Made by a program: the position numbers and the translations under genes. This document shows, one piece after another, positions 33,170-42,142 of a stretch of DNA of 59,000 nt. Source of the stretch: Acidobacteriaceae bacterium (GTDB lineage Bacteria; Acidobacteriota; Terriglobia; Terriglobales; Acidobacteriaceae); contig JAICYR010000003.1 of the NCBI GenBank assembly GCA_025934135.1, positions 1-59,000 of the forward strand, in the 5' to 3' direction. The notes beneath the pieces were generated by a model. It ran no database searches, was not told the origin of the DNA, and saw only the letters and a program-made list of their open reading frames with translations. Each line of letters begins with the position of its first letter. Positions within the stretch are counted from its first letter, which is position 1.

Positions 33170-35053
33170 CTATTTCCAGTCCTTTAGATCGCGCATCGGG
33201 ACGGTTCCAGCCTCCCCAGTCCGGGAAAAGATGACAGTAATCTTCTGAGGCGCGTCGCCACCGGGAATGTCGATCACCAGGTCTGTGACACCGGGGTTGG
33301 GAGTTTCGGCTGGAGTGATGTGTTCGGCGAGGATACTGAAACGGATTCCGGCAGGGGAGACAATAGCAGCCCGCAGGGTCTTACCATCCTGAGTCAGCGT
33401 GGCGGAGCGCCCGTCGGACGCGACAGCCACCATCGCCCTGGTTTGAAAATGCCAGATGAGATTGTCCGCCGTCGCGGGGGTGATTTCATCCTGCACCAGC
33501 ACTCTTCGGCCATCGAGAATGGCGACGCCGCGCTTCCAAGATTTCAGCTTGCCCTTGTAGACATTGTCGAGGTCGAGGACCGCGAATTCATTGTTGCCCC
33601 GGCTTTCGGCGAAGAGCAGCTTGGCTGTGCCGTCGGTGTCCTGGTTCTTATCGCCGACCGCGATGGTATTGTGGGACCGGGTTTGCGTGCGATAGTAGTT
33701 CCAGCGCTTTTTGGCAAAATAGCCGGGGAGGCCATAGGTATCCGGCCCCAGATCAATCGCCCAGCGCTGGCCGAGCGCGTCCATTACAAAGGAGCCCGAG
33801 TCAAGATGAGAGTGGCTCACCCCGTTTTTACCGCCCTTGAAGCCGATATACCAGGCATCCGGATCGCCCCACGCGGTCCGCATATAGGTCTGGTCTATAC
33901 GGGAAAAGCTTTCGACCAATGGCAGCGGCTTTGCGTTAACGGGCTCCGGCGCGAGGGCGTACCAGAGCAGGCCCATCATCTCGAAGCGAGAAAGCCCCCG
34001 GTACGGTTCCATGGTGTCGATCCGCTTTTGTAAATGAATCTCCAGGTTCCTCTCATGCACCGCGTCCAGCGGTTGATGAAAGCGTCGGGCGAACCATAAC
34101 ATCTGCGGCGAAGCTGAATATGCATCGACGTGCGCATCTCCGAAATTCGTGTACAGATAGAGCGGGTCATTCGCCTGTAGCTCGTATTGCGGAGTTTGCT
34201 CAAAGCCGGGCATTGTTGACGCACCACAGTCCGTGTCGAGCGCCGACTCTAGCGAAGCGATGTAGAGGACGTTGTAGATGGTCGCGTAGTTCCAATAGAC
34301 CGGGCCTTCCTCGAATCCGCCGTCCGGCGCGAAGAGCTTCATCGCAGCGGCAATGCCGGGCCTGGCATAGCCAATCATTTTTTGCGCGATGGCTTTGGTG
34401 GTGTCATCATCGGCGATGGCGAGCGCGCCCACGGTCTCGCCGCCATAGATTACCTGCGCCCAGTTGTTGGTCATGTGAAACCGATTGTGGCTTAGAACGT
34501 TCATCCAGGGGCTGATGCCCTTCTCGACGATGGCGAATTTGATTGTGTCGCGCTGCTCCGGCGTCAGCACCGGATAGAGCCAGTCATAGCCAATGCCCAG
34601 CGCCGCCGTCATTTCGCCCGTCGAGAGAGGGTGCCGGATGTCCCAATCGGGGAAGCCGGCGGCGGCGAGCATCTCGGCGGTGGCGCGGTCTGCAAAGCGG
34701 CGGTCTCCTGTGAGCCGATACATGCCGGCGAGCGTGAGGACCCGTTTCTCCACAATGCGGACGGTCCACAAGAGCGTGCCCCTGGGGCCGTTGATGACAT
34801 AAACTTCAGGCTTCTCGGAGAGAAGAGATTCCGACTCGGCAAGCATCGCGTCGTAGCGGGATTTTGCGAATGAGTCCGACGCGATACGCGCCTTGATCGT
34901 GGGAAGGTCGGAGTCGAGAATCATGAGCCTCGGATGCGCAGCCCTGAGCGTCTTCAGCGACGTGGGCACGGGTGGGCCTTCCTGAGCGGCGAGCGGCAGG
35001 AAGGAAACGAACAACAGTGCAGCGCATAACAGAAGCAGATTCAAACGGCGCAT
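33170..35053 (-). CDS. Heparinase II/III-like polysaccharide lyase
   Basis: A 627-residue secreted protein with a Sec signal peptide ending near P-L-A-A-Q. Residues about 30-330 form the alpha/alpha toroid domain of uronate lyases (H-P-R-L-M-I, W-D-I-R-H-P-L-S-T-G-E-M, H-M-T-N-N-W-A-Q-V, P-D-G-G-F-E-E-G-P-V-Y-W-N-Y). The C-terminal half is a beta-sandwich of heparinase II/III type with H-S-H-L-D-S-G-S-F-V and R-S-H-N-T. Asn in N-N-W, Tyr in Y-W-N-Y and the His residues are the likely catalytic set, though its exact PL family is unclear. It should cleave a uronic-acid-containing polymer by beta-elimination. It is divergent from the sulfatase across a 174-base gap in which no clear promoter or operator was found. 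Confidence 0.85.
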   Translation of the reverse strand: MRRLNLLLLCAALLFVSFLPLAAQEGPPVPTSLKTLRAAHPRLMILDSDLPTIKARIASDSFAKSRYDAMLAESESLLSEKPEVYVINGPRGTLLWTVRIVEKRVLTLAGMYRLTGDRRFADRATAEMLAAAGFPDWDIRHPLSTGEMTAALGIGYDWLYPVLTPEQRDTIKFAIVEKGISPWMNVLSHNRFHMTNNWAQVIYGGETVGALAIADDDTTKAIAQKMIGYARPGIAAAMKLFAPDGGFEEGPVYWNYATIYNVLYIASLESALDTDCGASTMPGFEQTPQYELQANDPLYLYTNFGDAHVDAYSASPQMLWFARRFHQPLDAVHERNLEIHLQKRIDTMEPYRGLSRFEMMGLLWYALAPEPVNAKPLPLVESFSRIDQTYMRTAWGDPDAWYIGFKGGKNGVSHSHLDSGSFVMDALGQRWAIDLGPDTYGLPGYFAKKRWNYYRTQTRSHNTIAVGDKNQDTDGTAKLLFAESRGNNEFAVLDLDNVYKGKLKSWKRGVAILDGRRVLVQDEITPATADNLIWHFQTRAMVAVASDGRSATLTQDGKTLRAAIVSPAGIRFSILAEHITPAETPNPGVTDLVIDIPGGDAPQKITVIFSRTGEAGTVPMRDLKDWK

Positions 35054-35227
35054 TCAGGCTCCATGAACAAAAGAGGACGTCGATTTGCGAATGTTCGATT
35101 CATCATAATGGCAACAACGGATGAGGGCACGTCAACGATCAACCTCGTATAGATACTGGTCAAATAGGCACATGATCCCACCTCAAACAGCTTGTGAAGC
35201 TGCGCTCACCGCGACGAGTCTGAGAGG

Positions 35228-36616
35228 ATGATGACAATGAACCGACGCGAATTTTTGCTGACGGCCGGTGCGGCGGCCTGCGCTGCTGGCCTGCCGGCGT
35301 ATGGCGCTGAGAAGCGCCGGCCGAACATCGTCATTATCACCACCGATGAGCAGTCCTTCGATGCGGTGAGCCACCGCATCGGGACCCGGTATCTCCATAC
35401 GCCCAATGTCGACGGCCTAGCCGCGAATGGAGTCGTGTTTAACCGAGCTTACTGCGCGGACCCCATCTGCGTGGCCTCGCGCACGGCGATGTTCACGGGG
35501 CGCTATCCCACGGAAACCAGCGTGGTCGATAACAGCGATCTGACCCGCGTCCATCTCGATCCGCGCAGGTTCCCCATCATGGGAAAGATTTTTCGCCGCA
35601 GAGGCTACAACACCGCCTATTTCGGCAAGTGGCACATCGCCTGTTCCAAAGATGATGTGGATGTCCACGGCTTCACCACCATCGCTACGACGCTCAAGGA
35701 TGATGTGGCCACCGCGAATGCCGCGGCCTTTCTAAGGTCAAAGCCAAAGGGTCCGTTCCTGATGGTCGCCTCGCTTCTCAATCCGCACAACATTTGCGAG
35801 TGGGCGCGCGGACAGAAGCTTCCACTTGGCCCTATCGGCAATCCGCCGCCGGTGGACCAATGCCCTCCCCTGCGCCCCAACCACGCTCCACAACACAACG
35901 AGCCGGACATCATTTCGCTCATGCGCCGCTCCTACCACGACACGCGGATGTTCCCCGTCGGCAACTACAGTGACGCGAAATGGCGCGAATACGAATGGGC
36001 CTACTATCGCCTCGCCGAAAAGGCAGACGCGCACGTCGGGGCCGTGCTCAAGGCGCTCAGGGATTCCGGGCTGGAGCAAGACACGCTGGTGGTGTTCCTC
36101 TCAGACCACGGAGACTGCCAGGGCGCGCACGGCTGGAACCAAAAGACCGTCTTCTACGATGAAGCCTCGCGCGTGCCGCTTATCCTGAGCCACAAGGGTG
36201 TGCTGCAGCCGGGCAAATCGAACCGTCTCGTCAATACGGGTATCGATCTGATCCCGACGCTTTGCGATTACGCCGGCATTGCCGCTCCCCCGGGACTGCC
36301 GGGCATCAGCCTGCGACGTACCGAGACGCGCCCGCGGCGGTATGTGATTTCAGCCAACAAGCTGGTGCAGGGCGCGCCTGTTGATGGCAAAAAGCCCACT
36401 CCCAGCGGTCGCATGTTGCGCAGCCAACGGTTCAAGTATTGTGTCTACGACCAGGGCATGCGCAGAGAATCTCTCGTGGACATGGAAACGGATCCCGGAG
36501 AAATGTGGAACCTGGCCTATGAGCCTCGCTACCAAAGCGTGCTTCACCAGCACCGGGCCATGCTGCGAGAGTGGTGCGCTGGCACGCCCGACTCGTTCCC
36601 TGTTCCGGCAGCTTAG
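35228..36616 (+). CDS. Tat-exported type I sulfatase
   Basis: A 462-residue protein starting M-M-T-M-N-R-R-E-F-L-L-T-A-G, a good twin-arginine signal. The sulfatase fold begins R-P-N-I-V-I-I-T-T-D-E-Q. The modification motif is C-V-A-S-R-T-A-M-F-T-G-R-Y-P, so the catalytic Cys must become formylglycine; Ala replaces the more usual Pro but fits the wider C-x-(P/A)-x-R pattern. H-D-G-type metal residues appear as L-S-D-H-G-D. No maturase gene is in the window. The enzyme may desulfate sugars from the same polysaccharide. ATG 35237 (directly M-N-R-R, eight bases after GAGAGG) may be the true start. The stop overlaps the end of the opposing Lhr core gene by a few bases. Confidence 0.9.
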   Translation: MMTMNRREFLLTAGAAACAAGLPAYGAEKRRPNIVIITTDEQSFDAVSHRIGTRYLHTPNVDGLAANGVVFNRAYCADPICVASRTAMFTGRYPTETSVVDNSDLTRVHLDPRRFPIMGKIFRRRGYNTAYFGKWHIACSKDDVDVHGFTTIATTLKDDVATANAAAFLRSKPKGPFLMVASLLNPHNICEWARGQKLPLGPIGNPPPVDQCPPLRPNHAPQHNEPDIISLMRRSYHDTRMFPVGNYSDAKWREYEWAYYRLAEKADAHVGAVLKALRDSGLEQDTLVVFLSDHGDCQGAHGWNQKTVFYDEASRVPLILSHKGVLQPGKSNRLVNTGIDLIPTLCDYAGIAAPPGLPGISLRRTETRPRRYVISANKLVQGAPVDGKKPTPSGRMLRSQRFKYCVYDQGMRRESLVDMETDPGEMWNLAYEPRYQSVLHQHRAMLREWCAGTPDSFPVPAA

Positions 36617-39600
36617 CCAGCCAGAGACATTTGGTCGACAGGGCGAGGCTGCATGGTTTCACTCGCGAAAACGGCAGAGGGAAAGAGCAGACGAAACTCC
36701 TCAACTCGTTCAGCCGCAGCACAATATGCGCGTCCGTCCACTGACGCAAGCAAGATGCGGCCGCTCCGAATGAGCCCTTCCAGAAACGCATCCCACCCAT
36801 TTCCCTGCGCAAAATCCGCCGGAACCACCACCATCGAGCAGAGCAAATCATGCAGTTCGTGCTCATCGCGAATGTCGGGCTGAATCTGCGCGCGGACCTC
36901 CGCTATGGCTTCGGGAGATAGCCGCCCCGCCTCGCCCAGCAACTCATCCGGCAACCGACCGCGCATGGCCACGGCGCGCGCGCGGCGCTCCTCGAGCGGA
37001 GCATCGTCGAGAAACGCATACGGATTCGCGTTCAGAATTTCGTGCGCGAAGGCCGAAGGCGTGGCAGTATCAACGGCGAGGCATTGGATGCGACCCAAGT
37101 GCATGGCCTCGATCACAGCCTTCAGGCCATCCAGATCCATCGCCTCGCCCAGCACGTCCCGCATCACTTCACGAATCAGCGGATGGTCGGGAATCTGGAT
37201 ATCGCCCTCGACGTTCTCCTGACAGGCGGCCACCTGCGGAAAAACGCTGGCCAGCAGATCGTCCGAGCGCGTGCGCTGAATCTGCGGCGGAACTTTTTTG
37301 CCTCTTTGAAAACGCAGCAATTGCAACGCCCGCCCCGCGCCCCAGCGCCACCGCGCCTTGAAGATGGGGGAAGCGAGCGACGCCTGCTCCAGAAGCTCCG
37401 TTACGGTCTGTGCGGTCAAAAACTGAAACACATCACTCAGCGGAAAGCTGTGCTGCTCAGCCAGCGAAATGTTCAGCCCGTTGTCCGTGGCCGCCGCCTG
37501 CAATTCAAAATTAAATCCGCGACAGAAGCGCTTCCTCAGCGCCAACCCCCACGCTTTATTGACGCGACCGCCGAACGGCGCGTGAAGGATCAACTGCATT
37601 CCGCCGCCCTCGTCGAAAAACCGTTCCGCAACAATCGTTGTTACAGAAGGAACCGTGCCCAGCACGGCGCGGCCTTCGACAACATAGGCAATCATCTGTT
37701 CCGCGCCTGCGTCGTCCACGGCGCACTCGCGCTTAAGCCAGGCGGCGGTTTCCGCCACTATCGGATCCGTCTGGCTCACGCGACCGGGCACAACCTCCCT
37801 CGTGTGGCCGTCGATTTCCAGCCGCAGATCCGAGACAAACTCCGAAAGCTCGCGCGTGCGCTGCGGCGCCTCGCCCGCCCAGAAAGGCAGCGTCGGCGGC
37901 TGCCCCTGCGCATCTTCCACCAGCACGCGCCCGCTCGCCTCAATCTTCTGAATACGCCAGCTTGAGTTCCCCAGCAGAATCACATCACCCGACGATGAGT
38001 CGATCGCGAAGTCTTCATCGAGTGTGGCAATCTGCACGCCATCTGGCTGCAGAATAACCGGCATCAGCGCGGTGTCGGGAATCGTGCCGCCGTTCGTCAC
38101 CGCCGTCATGCGCGCGCCGCGCCGCGCCTGAATGCGCCCGTTGACGCCGTCGCGCAGCAGATAGGCACCAAAGCGCCCCCGGCTCGACTCAATGCCTTCG
38201 GTCAGCAGGCACAGCGCTTCTTCAAATTCTTCCCACCTCAACTCGCGATACGGCTGCGCGCGCCGCAACACCTCGAACAACTGCCGCTCTTCCCATGGCT
38301 CGGCGGCGCAGGCGGCCACAATCTGCTGCATCAGTACGTCGAAGGGTTTCGGCGGAATCTCCAGCCGGTCGAGCACGCCGCTGCGCATGGCGCGAATGGC
38401 CGCCGCGTTCTCCATGAGGTCATCGCGTGTGGTAACAAAAAATCTGCCTTTCGGCGTTGCCCCACGCCAGTGTCCCGCTCGTCCCACGCGCTGCATGGCC
38501 ACTGATATAGCGCGCGGCGAGTTGATCTGGCAAACCAGGTCGACTGTCCCAATGTCGATGCCCAATTCCAGAGAGGCAGTTGCGACCAGCATCCGAATTT
38601 CGCCTGCTTTCAGCCGCCGCTCGGCTTCGAGGCGCAGCTTGCGCGACAACGACCCATGATGCGCGGCCACCTGCTCCGCGCCCAGCCGCGCGGAGAGGGC
38701 AAACGCCAGCCGTTCGGCCATACGCCGCGTGTTCACGAAAACCAGCGTCGAGCGATGCTCCAGCGCAAGTTCAGCTAACCGCGCGTAGACGCTCTCCCAC
38801 ACAGCTTGCGTTGCTACAGCGCCCAATTCATCGCTTGGAACCTCAATCGCCAGGTCCAACTTGCGCCGCTGCCCTGCTTGCACAATCTCGACTTCCGCCG
38901 CGCGCGCGCCGCCAAGAAACTCCGCAATCGCCTCGATGGGATTCACCGTGGCAGAAAGCCCAATGCGCTGCGGTGCATTGTGTCCAGAAATCAGGTCCGC
39001 CGCGTTCAGCCGGTTCTCGCCGCGAGCCAGCGCATCCAGCCGCTCCAGCGTGAGGGCCAGATGTGAGCCGCGCTTGTCATCCGCAATGGCGTGAATTTCG
39101 TCCACGATTACGGTGCGCACGCGGCGCTGGTTCTGGCGGCTCTTCTCGGCGGTCAAGATAATATAAAGCGACTCCGGGGTGGTAACCAAAATGTGCGGCG
39201 GCGACTTCAGCATGGCCACGCGTTCCTTGGGCAGCGTGTCTCCAGTGCGAACCGCAGTGCGAATCGGCGGACAGAGATAACCGCGCTCCAGCGCCAACTG
39301 CTGAATTTCGCGCAGCGGGGCCTCTAAGTTTTTCTGGACATCGTTGGACAGCGCCTTGAGCGGCGAGACGTAGACGACCTGCGTTGCACTCTCCAGCCGC
39401 CCTTCAATGGCCTGGCGCAGCAGCACGTCAATGGCGATAAGAAACGCCGCCAGCGTTTTGCCCGAACCGGTCGGCGCGCAGATGAGCGCGGGCCTTCCGC
39501 CGAGAATGTGCGGCCAGCCCAGTTCCTGTGGCTCCGTCGGCGTCGAGAAGCGGCGCACGAACCACTCCCGCACCACCGGATGCGCCCAGCCGAGGCCCTC

Positions 39601-39639
39601 CGGCGCAAGCCCGCACTCGGGAATCACGGCAGACAGCAT
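36613..39639 (-). CDS. lhr: Lhr-type large DExH helicase, helicase half
   Basis: 1008 residues with all superfamily 2 helicase motifs: A-P-T-G-S-G-K-T near 55-62, S-P-L-K-A-L-S-N-D, T-T-P-E-S, V-D-E-I-H-A, L-S-A-T-V-N, V-F-V-N-T-R, H-H-G-S-L-S, then A-T-A-S-L-E-L-G-I-D-I-G and Q-R-V-G-R-A-G-H. The winged-helix and DEAD/H-associated region follows up to N-P-Y-A-F-L-D-D-A-P-L-E-E-R-R-A-R-A-V and R-A-Y-C-A-A-A-E-R-V. Lhr is a 3'-5' DNA-repair helicase, about 1500 residues when full length. Here it stops in the linker, and the missing C-terminal domain is the separate 18545-19957 gene. The start ATG has TACAAT five bases upstream and appears leaderless. The stop codon overlaps that of the sulfatase. 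Confidence 0.93.
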   Translation of the reverse strand: MLSAVIPECGLAPEGLGWAHPVVREWFVRRFSTPTEPQELGWPHILGGRPALICAPTGSGKTLAAFLIAIDVLLRQAIEGRLESATQVVYVSPLKALSNDVQKNLEAPLREIQQLALERGYLCPPIRTAVRTGDTLPKERVAMLKSPPHILVTTPESLYIILTAEKSRQNQRRVRTVIVDEIHAIADDKRGSHLALTLERLDALARGENRLNAADLISGHNAPQRIGLSATVNPIEAIAEFLGGARAAEVEIVQAGQRRKLDLAIEVPSDELGAVATQAVWESVYARLAELALEHRSTLVFVNTRRMAERLAFALSARLGAEQVAAHHGSLSRKLRLEAERRLKAGEIRMLVATASLELGIDIGTVDLVCQINSPRAISVAMQRVGRAGHWRGATPKGRFFVTTRDDLMENAAAIRAMRSGVLDRLEIPPKPFDVLMQQIVAACAAEPWEERQLFEVLRRAQPYRELRWEEFEEALCLLTEGIESSRGRFGAYLLRDGVNGRIQARRGARMTAVTNGGTIPDTALMPVILQPDGVQIATLDEDFAIDSSSGDVILLGNSSWRIQKIEASGRVLVEDAQGQPPTLPFWAGEAPQRTRELSEFVSDLRLEIDGHTREVVPGRVSQTDPIVAETAAWLKRECAVDDAGAEQMIAYVVEGRAVLGTVPSVTTIVAERFFDEGGGMQLILHAPFGGRVNKAWGLALRKRFCRGFNFELQAAATDNGLNISLAEQHSFPLSDVFQFLTAQTVTELLEQASLASPIFKARWRWGAGRALQLLRFQRGKKVPPQIQRTRSDDLLASVFPQVAACQENVEGDIQIPDHPLIREVMRDVLGEAMDLDGLKAVIEAMHLGRIQCLAVDTATPSAFAHEILNANPYAFLDDAPLEERRARAVAMRGRLPDELLGEAGRLSPEAIAEVRAQIQPDIRDEHELHDLLCSMVVVPADFAQGNGWDAFLEGLIRSGRILLASVDGRAYCAAAERVEEFRLLFPSAVFASETMQPRPVDQMSLAG

Positions 39640-39644
39640 TCCTT

Positions 39645-39650
39645 ATTGTA
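39645..39650 (-). promoter_or_regulatory. -10 box of lhr, leaderless arrangement
   Basis: On the minus strand TACAAT, five bases (AAGGA) and ATG. The AAGGA directly abuts the ATG and so cannot work as a normal Shine-Dalgarno site. Confidence 0.5.
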
Positions 39651-39687
39651 AGGCAGCTTTCGCCTTGTCTTTGCCTGAATAAGGCAA

Positions 39688-41091
39688 TTGCACGGCCACG
39701 GCCCGAAGCCCAGATACCGCTACAATGTCCCCATAACCTCAAGGGACACCCTCCTGACCACGTTCCGCGCCATTCCGCAGTCCGCACGCGCCCGGAAAAT
39801 TATTTCTTCTATGCAGGCCGTCTTCTGGGTCGGTCTGTTTCTCCGCGTCTTTTACATCACCGTCGGACATCGCTACATCATCACTCCCATCGCTGGTCAT
39901 TTCATGTTCGGCTATGAAATGGCTCGCGTTGCGCGTGCGCTCGTCACCGGATACGGCTACGCCGATCCATTCAACGGACACACCGGCCCCACCGCCTGGG
40001 TCTCGCCGCTTTATCCGATGCTCATCGCCGGCGTGTTCAAGCTCTTCGGCATCTACACGGCGCTCTCCGCCTGGATGCTGCTTACGCTGAACAGCGTCTT
40101 CTCGGCGGCCACGGCGGTTTTCATCTATCACATCGCCAATCGCTGCTACGGCCGCAAGGTCGCGCTGTGGTCCGCGTGGATATGGGCGCTCTATCCCGCC
40201 GCCATGCAGTACGCCGTGCGCTGGATATGGGAGACATCGCTGAGCTGCATGTTGATCACCGCCGCCATCGCGCTGGCGGTCGCGATGCGCGGCTTGACGC
40301 CCGATGAACAGGAAACCGCTGATCTTCCGCGCGAAACGCCCCGGCAAACCACAAAACAGTGGCTTCTTTTTGGCCTGCTGTGGGGACTCATCGGCCTCTC
40401 CAACCCCGCGCTGCTCATCTTTCTGCCTGCCTGCGGAATCTGGGTCCTGCTCGGTTCGCCAACCAGGGCCGTATGGCTGCGCGCCGTTGCCTCCGGACTT
40501 GTATTTATCGCCGTGGTCTCGCCGTGGATGGTCCGCAATTATCGCGTCTTTCACGCCTTCGTTCCCTTCCGCGCCAACTTCGGGGCGGAGTTCTACATGG
40601 GGAACAATCCTGAATCGGATGGATTTAAGTGGGGCAAGACCGTCAATGGACAATACCAGGTCAGCCAGTACAAGAGCATGGGCGAGTACCGGTATTCAAA
40701 GCAGCAAGGCGCGCTTGCCATGGCATGGATTCGCAACAACCCAGGGCGTTTTGCCAAACTCTCTCTCAAGCGATTCTATTTTTTCTGGGGCACGGCCACC
40801 CATCCGGGAACCAAACATTGGTTCCTGCTCTTCGTCCGGAACGTCAACTATTGCGTCCCTAACATTCTGGCCATCCTGGGACTCGCGCTGGCCCTGCGCC
40901 GCCGCAAACCTGCCGCCTGGCTTTTTCTGTGGGCATTCATTTTGCTGCCCTTCACCTTTTACTTCGTGGTCATTGAAGCACGCCAACGCCATCCGCTGGA
41001 ACCGCTCATCGTGATCCTCAGCGTGTTTCTAATCCGGTCGGCGCAGCCGCGACGCCGCGCGACGCTTGCGCATTCGGCGTCGGTTCATTAG
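39688..41091 (+). CDS. GT-C-fold membrane glycosyltransferase, copy 1
   Basis: An integral membrane protein of up to 467 residues with about 9-10 hydrophobic helices, like PMT/ArnT-type transferases that use polyprenyl-phosphate sugars. The first periplasmic loop has E-M-A-R-V-A-R-A-L-V-T-G-Y-G-Y-A-D-P-F, then W-V-S-P-L-Y-P and L-N-S-V-F-S-A-A-T-A. It is clearly paralogous to the 42860 gene. The start is uncertain: ATG 39688 opens the frame but lies before a TACAAT box (39721-39726); ATG 39811 would remove residues that align with the paralogue's start. A non-ATG start after AAGGGA near 39750 is possible. The acceptor is unknown; lipid or protein glycosylation is inferred. Confidence 0.8.
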   Translation: MHGHGPKPRYRYNVPITSRDTLLTTFRAIPQSARARKIISSMQAVFWVGLFLRVFYITVGHRYIITPIAGHFMFGYEMARVARALVTGYGYADPFNGHTGPTAWVSPLYPMLIAGVFKLFGIYTALSAWMLLTLNSVFSAATAVFIYHIANRCYGRKVALWSAWIWALYPAAMQYAVRWIWETSLSCMLITAAIALAVAMRGLTPDEQETADLPRETPRQTTKQWLLFGLLWGLIGLSNPALLIFLPACGIWVLLGSPTRAVWLRAVASGLVFIAVVSPWMVRNYRVFHAFVPFRANFGAEFYMGNNPESDGFKWGKTVNGQYQVSQYKSMGEYRYSKQQGALAMAWIRNNPGRFAKLSLKRFYFFWGTATHPGTKHWFLLFVRNVNYCVPNILAILGLALALRRRKPAAWLFLWAFILLPFTFYFVVIEARQRHPLEPLIVILSVFLIRSAQPRRRATLAHSASVH

Positions 41092-41103
41092 CCTGAGAGC
41101 CAC

Positions 41104-42141
41104 ATGCCCCACATCCTTATTACAGGCGGGTCGGGATTCTTCGGTGGAATCCTTAAGCGCCGCCTTCTCGACGAAGGCTATGCCTGCATCAATCTCGATC
41201 TAGTGCCGGACGCCGACCATCATCCGAACCTCATCAGCATTCGGGGGGACCTGCGCGATAAGAAGCTGCTTGCCGCAACGTTTCGCGACTATGAAATTTC
41301 CGCCGTGATGCACTGCGCCGCGCTGCTCGCGCACGGCTCCGTTGACGAGAAAGATCTATGGACTTCCAACGTGGACGGCACGCGCAACCTTGCCGAAGCC
41401 TGCCGCGCCGCCGGAGTCCGCAAGCTCGTCTTCACCTCGACGAACTGCCTGTGGGCGTCGAACCTCGGTCATGCCGTCCGCGAAGACGATCCGCCCGCAC
41501 CGGTGGAAGTCTACGGACGCTCGAAGCTTGCCGGCGAGCAGTTGCTGGCCGAATTCACTAATGGCCTTCATCCCGTAATTCTGCGCTGCCCCACCATCAT
41601 TGACAGCGGACGCCTCGGCCTGCTCGCCATCCTCTTCGAGTTCATTCAGGAGGGAAAGAAAATCTGGGTCGTGGGCGACGGCGGTAACCGCTATCAGTTC
41701 GTCTACGCGCAGGATTTGGCCACCGCCTGCATCCTCGCCATGCGGTACGACGGCGCGGGCATCTTTCACGTCGGGTCAGACAATGTGCGTACCCTGCGCG
41801 AGGTTTACCAGGCCGTCATCGACGCGGCCCACAGCTGTTCGCGCGTCGCATCCCTGCCCGAAGCGCCTACCATTGCCGCCATGAAGCTGGCGCACGCGCT
41901 GAAGATTTCGCCGCTAGGCCCTTACCACTATCGCATGATCGCGGAGGATTTCGCCTTCGACACAACGAAAATCCGCGAGGCCATGGGCTGGCGTCCCACG
42001 CTTTCAAATGAAGAAATGCTCACCCGAGCCTATGAGTATTATGCGGTGCAGCGCGAGGAAATTCATGCCCGTACAAATGTCTCCGCTCATTCCAAACCGG
42101 CATCGATGGGCGTGATCCGGCTGCTGAAATGGGTTTCCTGA
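41104..42141 (+). CDS. NAD-dependent epimerase/dehydratase (extended SDR)
   Basis: 345 residues. A Rossmann fold opens with I-L-I-T-G-G-S-G-F-F-G-G (residues 4-15). It has M-H-C-A-A-L-L, a Ser/Thr region F-T-S-T-N-C-L-W, and the active-site Y-G-R-S-K near residue 138, so it should oxidise/reduce a nucleotide sugar at C4 or similar. R-C-P-T-I and Y-Q-F-V-Y-A-Q-D fit the GalE-like subgroup. It begins 12 bases after the glycosyltransferase stop, with a weak GAGAG site, so the two genes probably form an operon in surface-glycan precursor supply. The exact substrate is unknown. Confidence 0.88.
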   Translation: MPHILITGGSGFFGGILKRRLLDEGYACINLDLVPDADHHPNLISIRGDLRDKKLLAATFRDYEISAVMHCAALLAHGSVDEKDLWTSNVDGTRNLAEACRAAGVRKLVFTSTNCLWASNLGHAVREDDPPAPVEVYGRSKLAGEQLLAEFTNGLHPVILRCPTIIDSGRLGLLAILFEFIQEGKKIWVVGDGGNRYQFVYAQDLATACILAMRYDGAGIFHVGSDNVRTLREVYQAVIDAAHSCSRVASLPEAPTIAAMKLAHALKISPLGPYHYRMIAEDFAFDTTKIREAMGWRPTLSNEEMLTRAYEYYAVQREEIHARTNVSAHSKPASMGVIRLLKWVS

Positions 42142-42142
42142 G

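Noticed and set aside
19930-36660. Target-site duplication or attachment sites at the island edges
   Set aside because: The two junction regions were compared by eye and no direct repeat longer than a few bases was found; no integrase or transposase is present.
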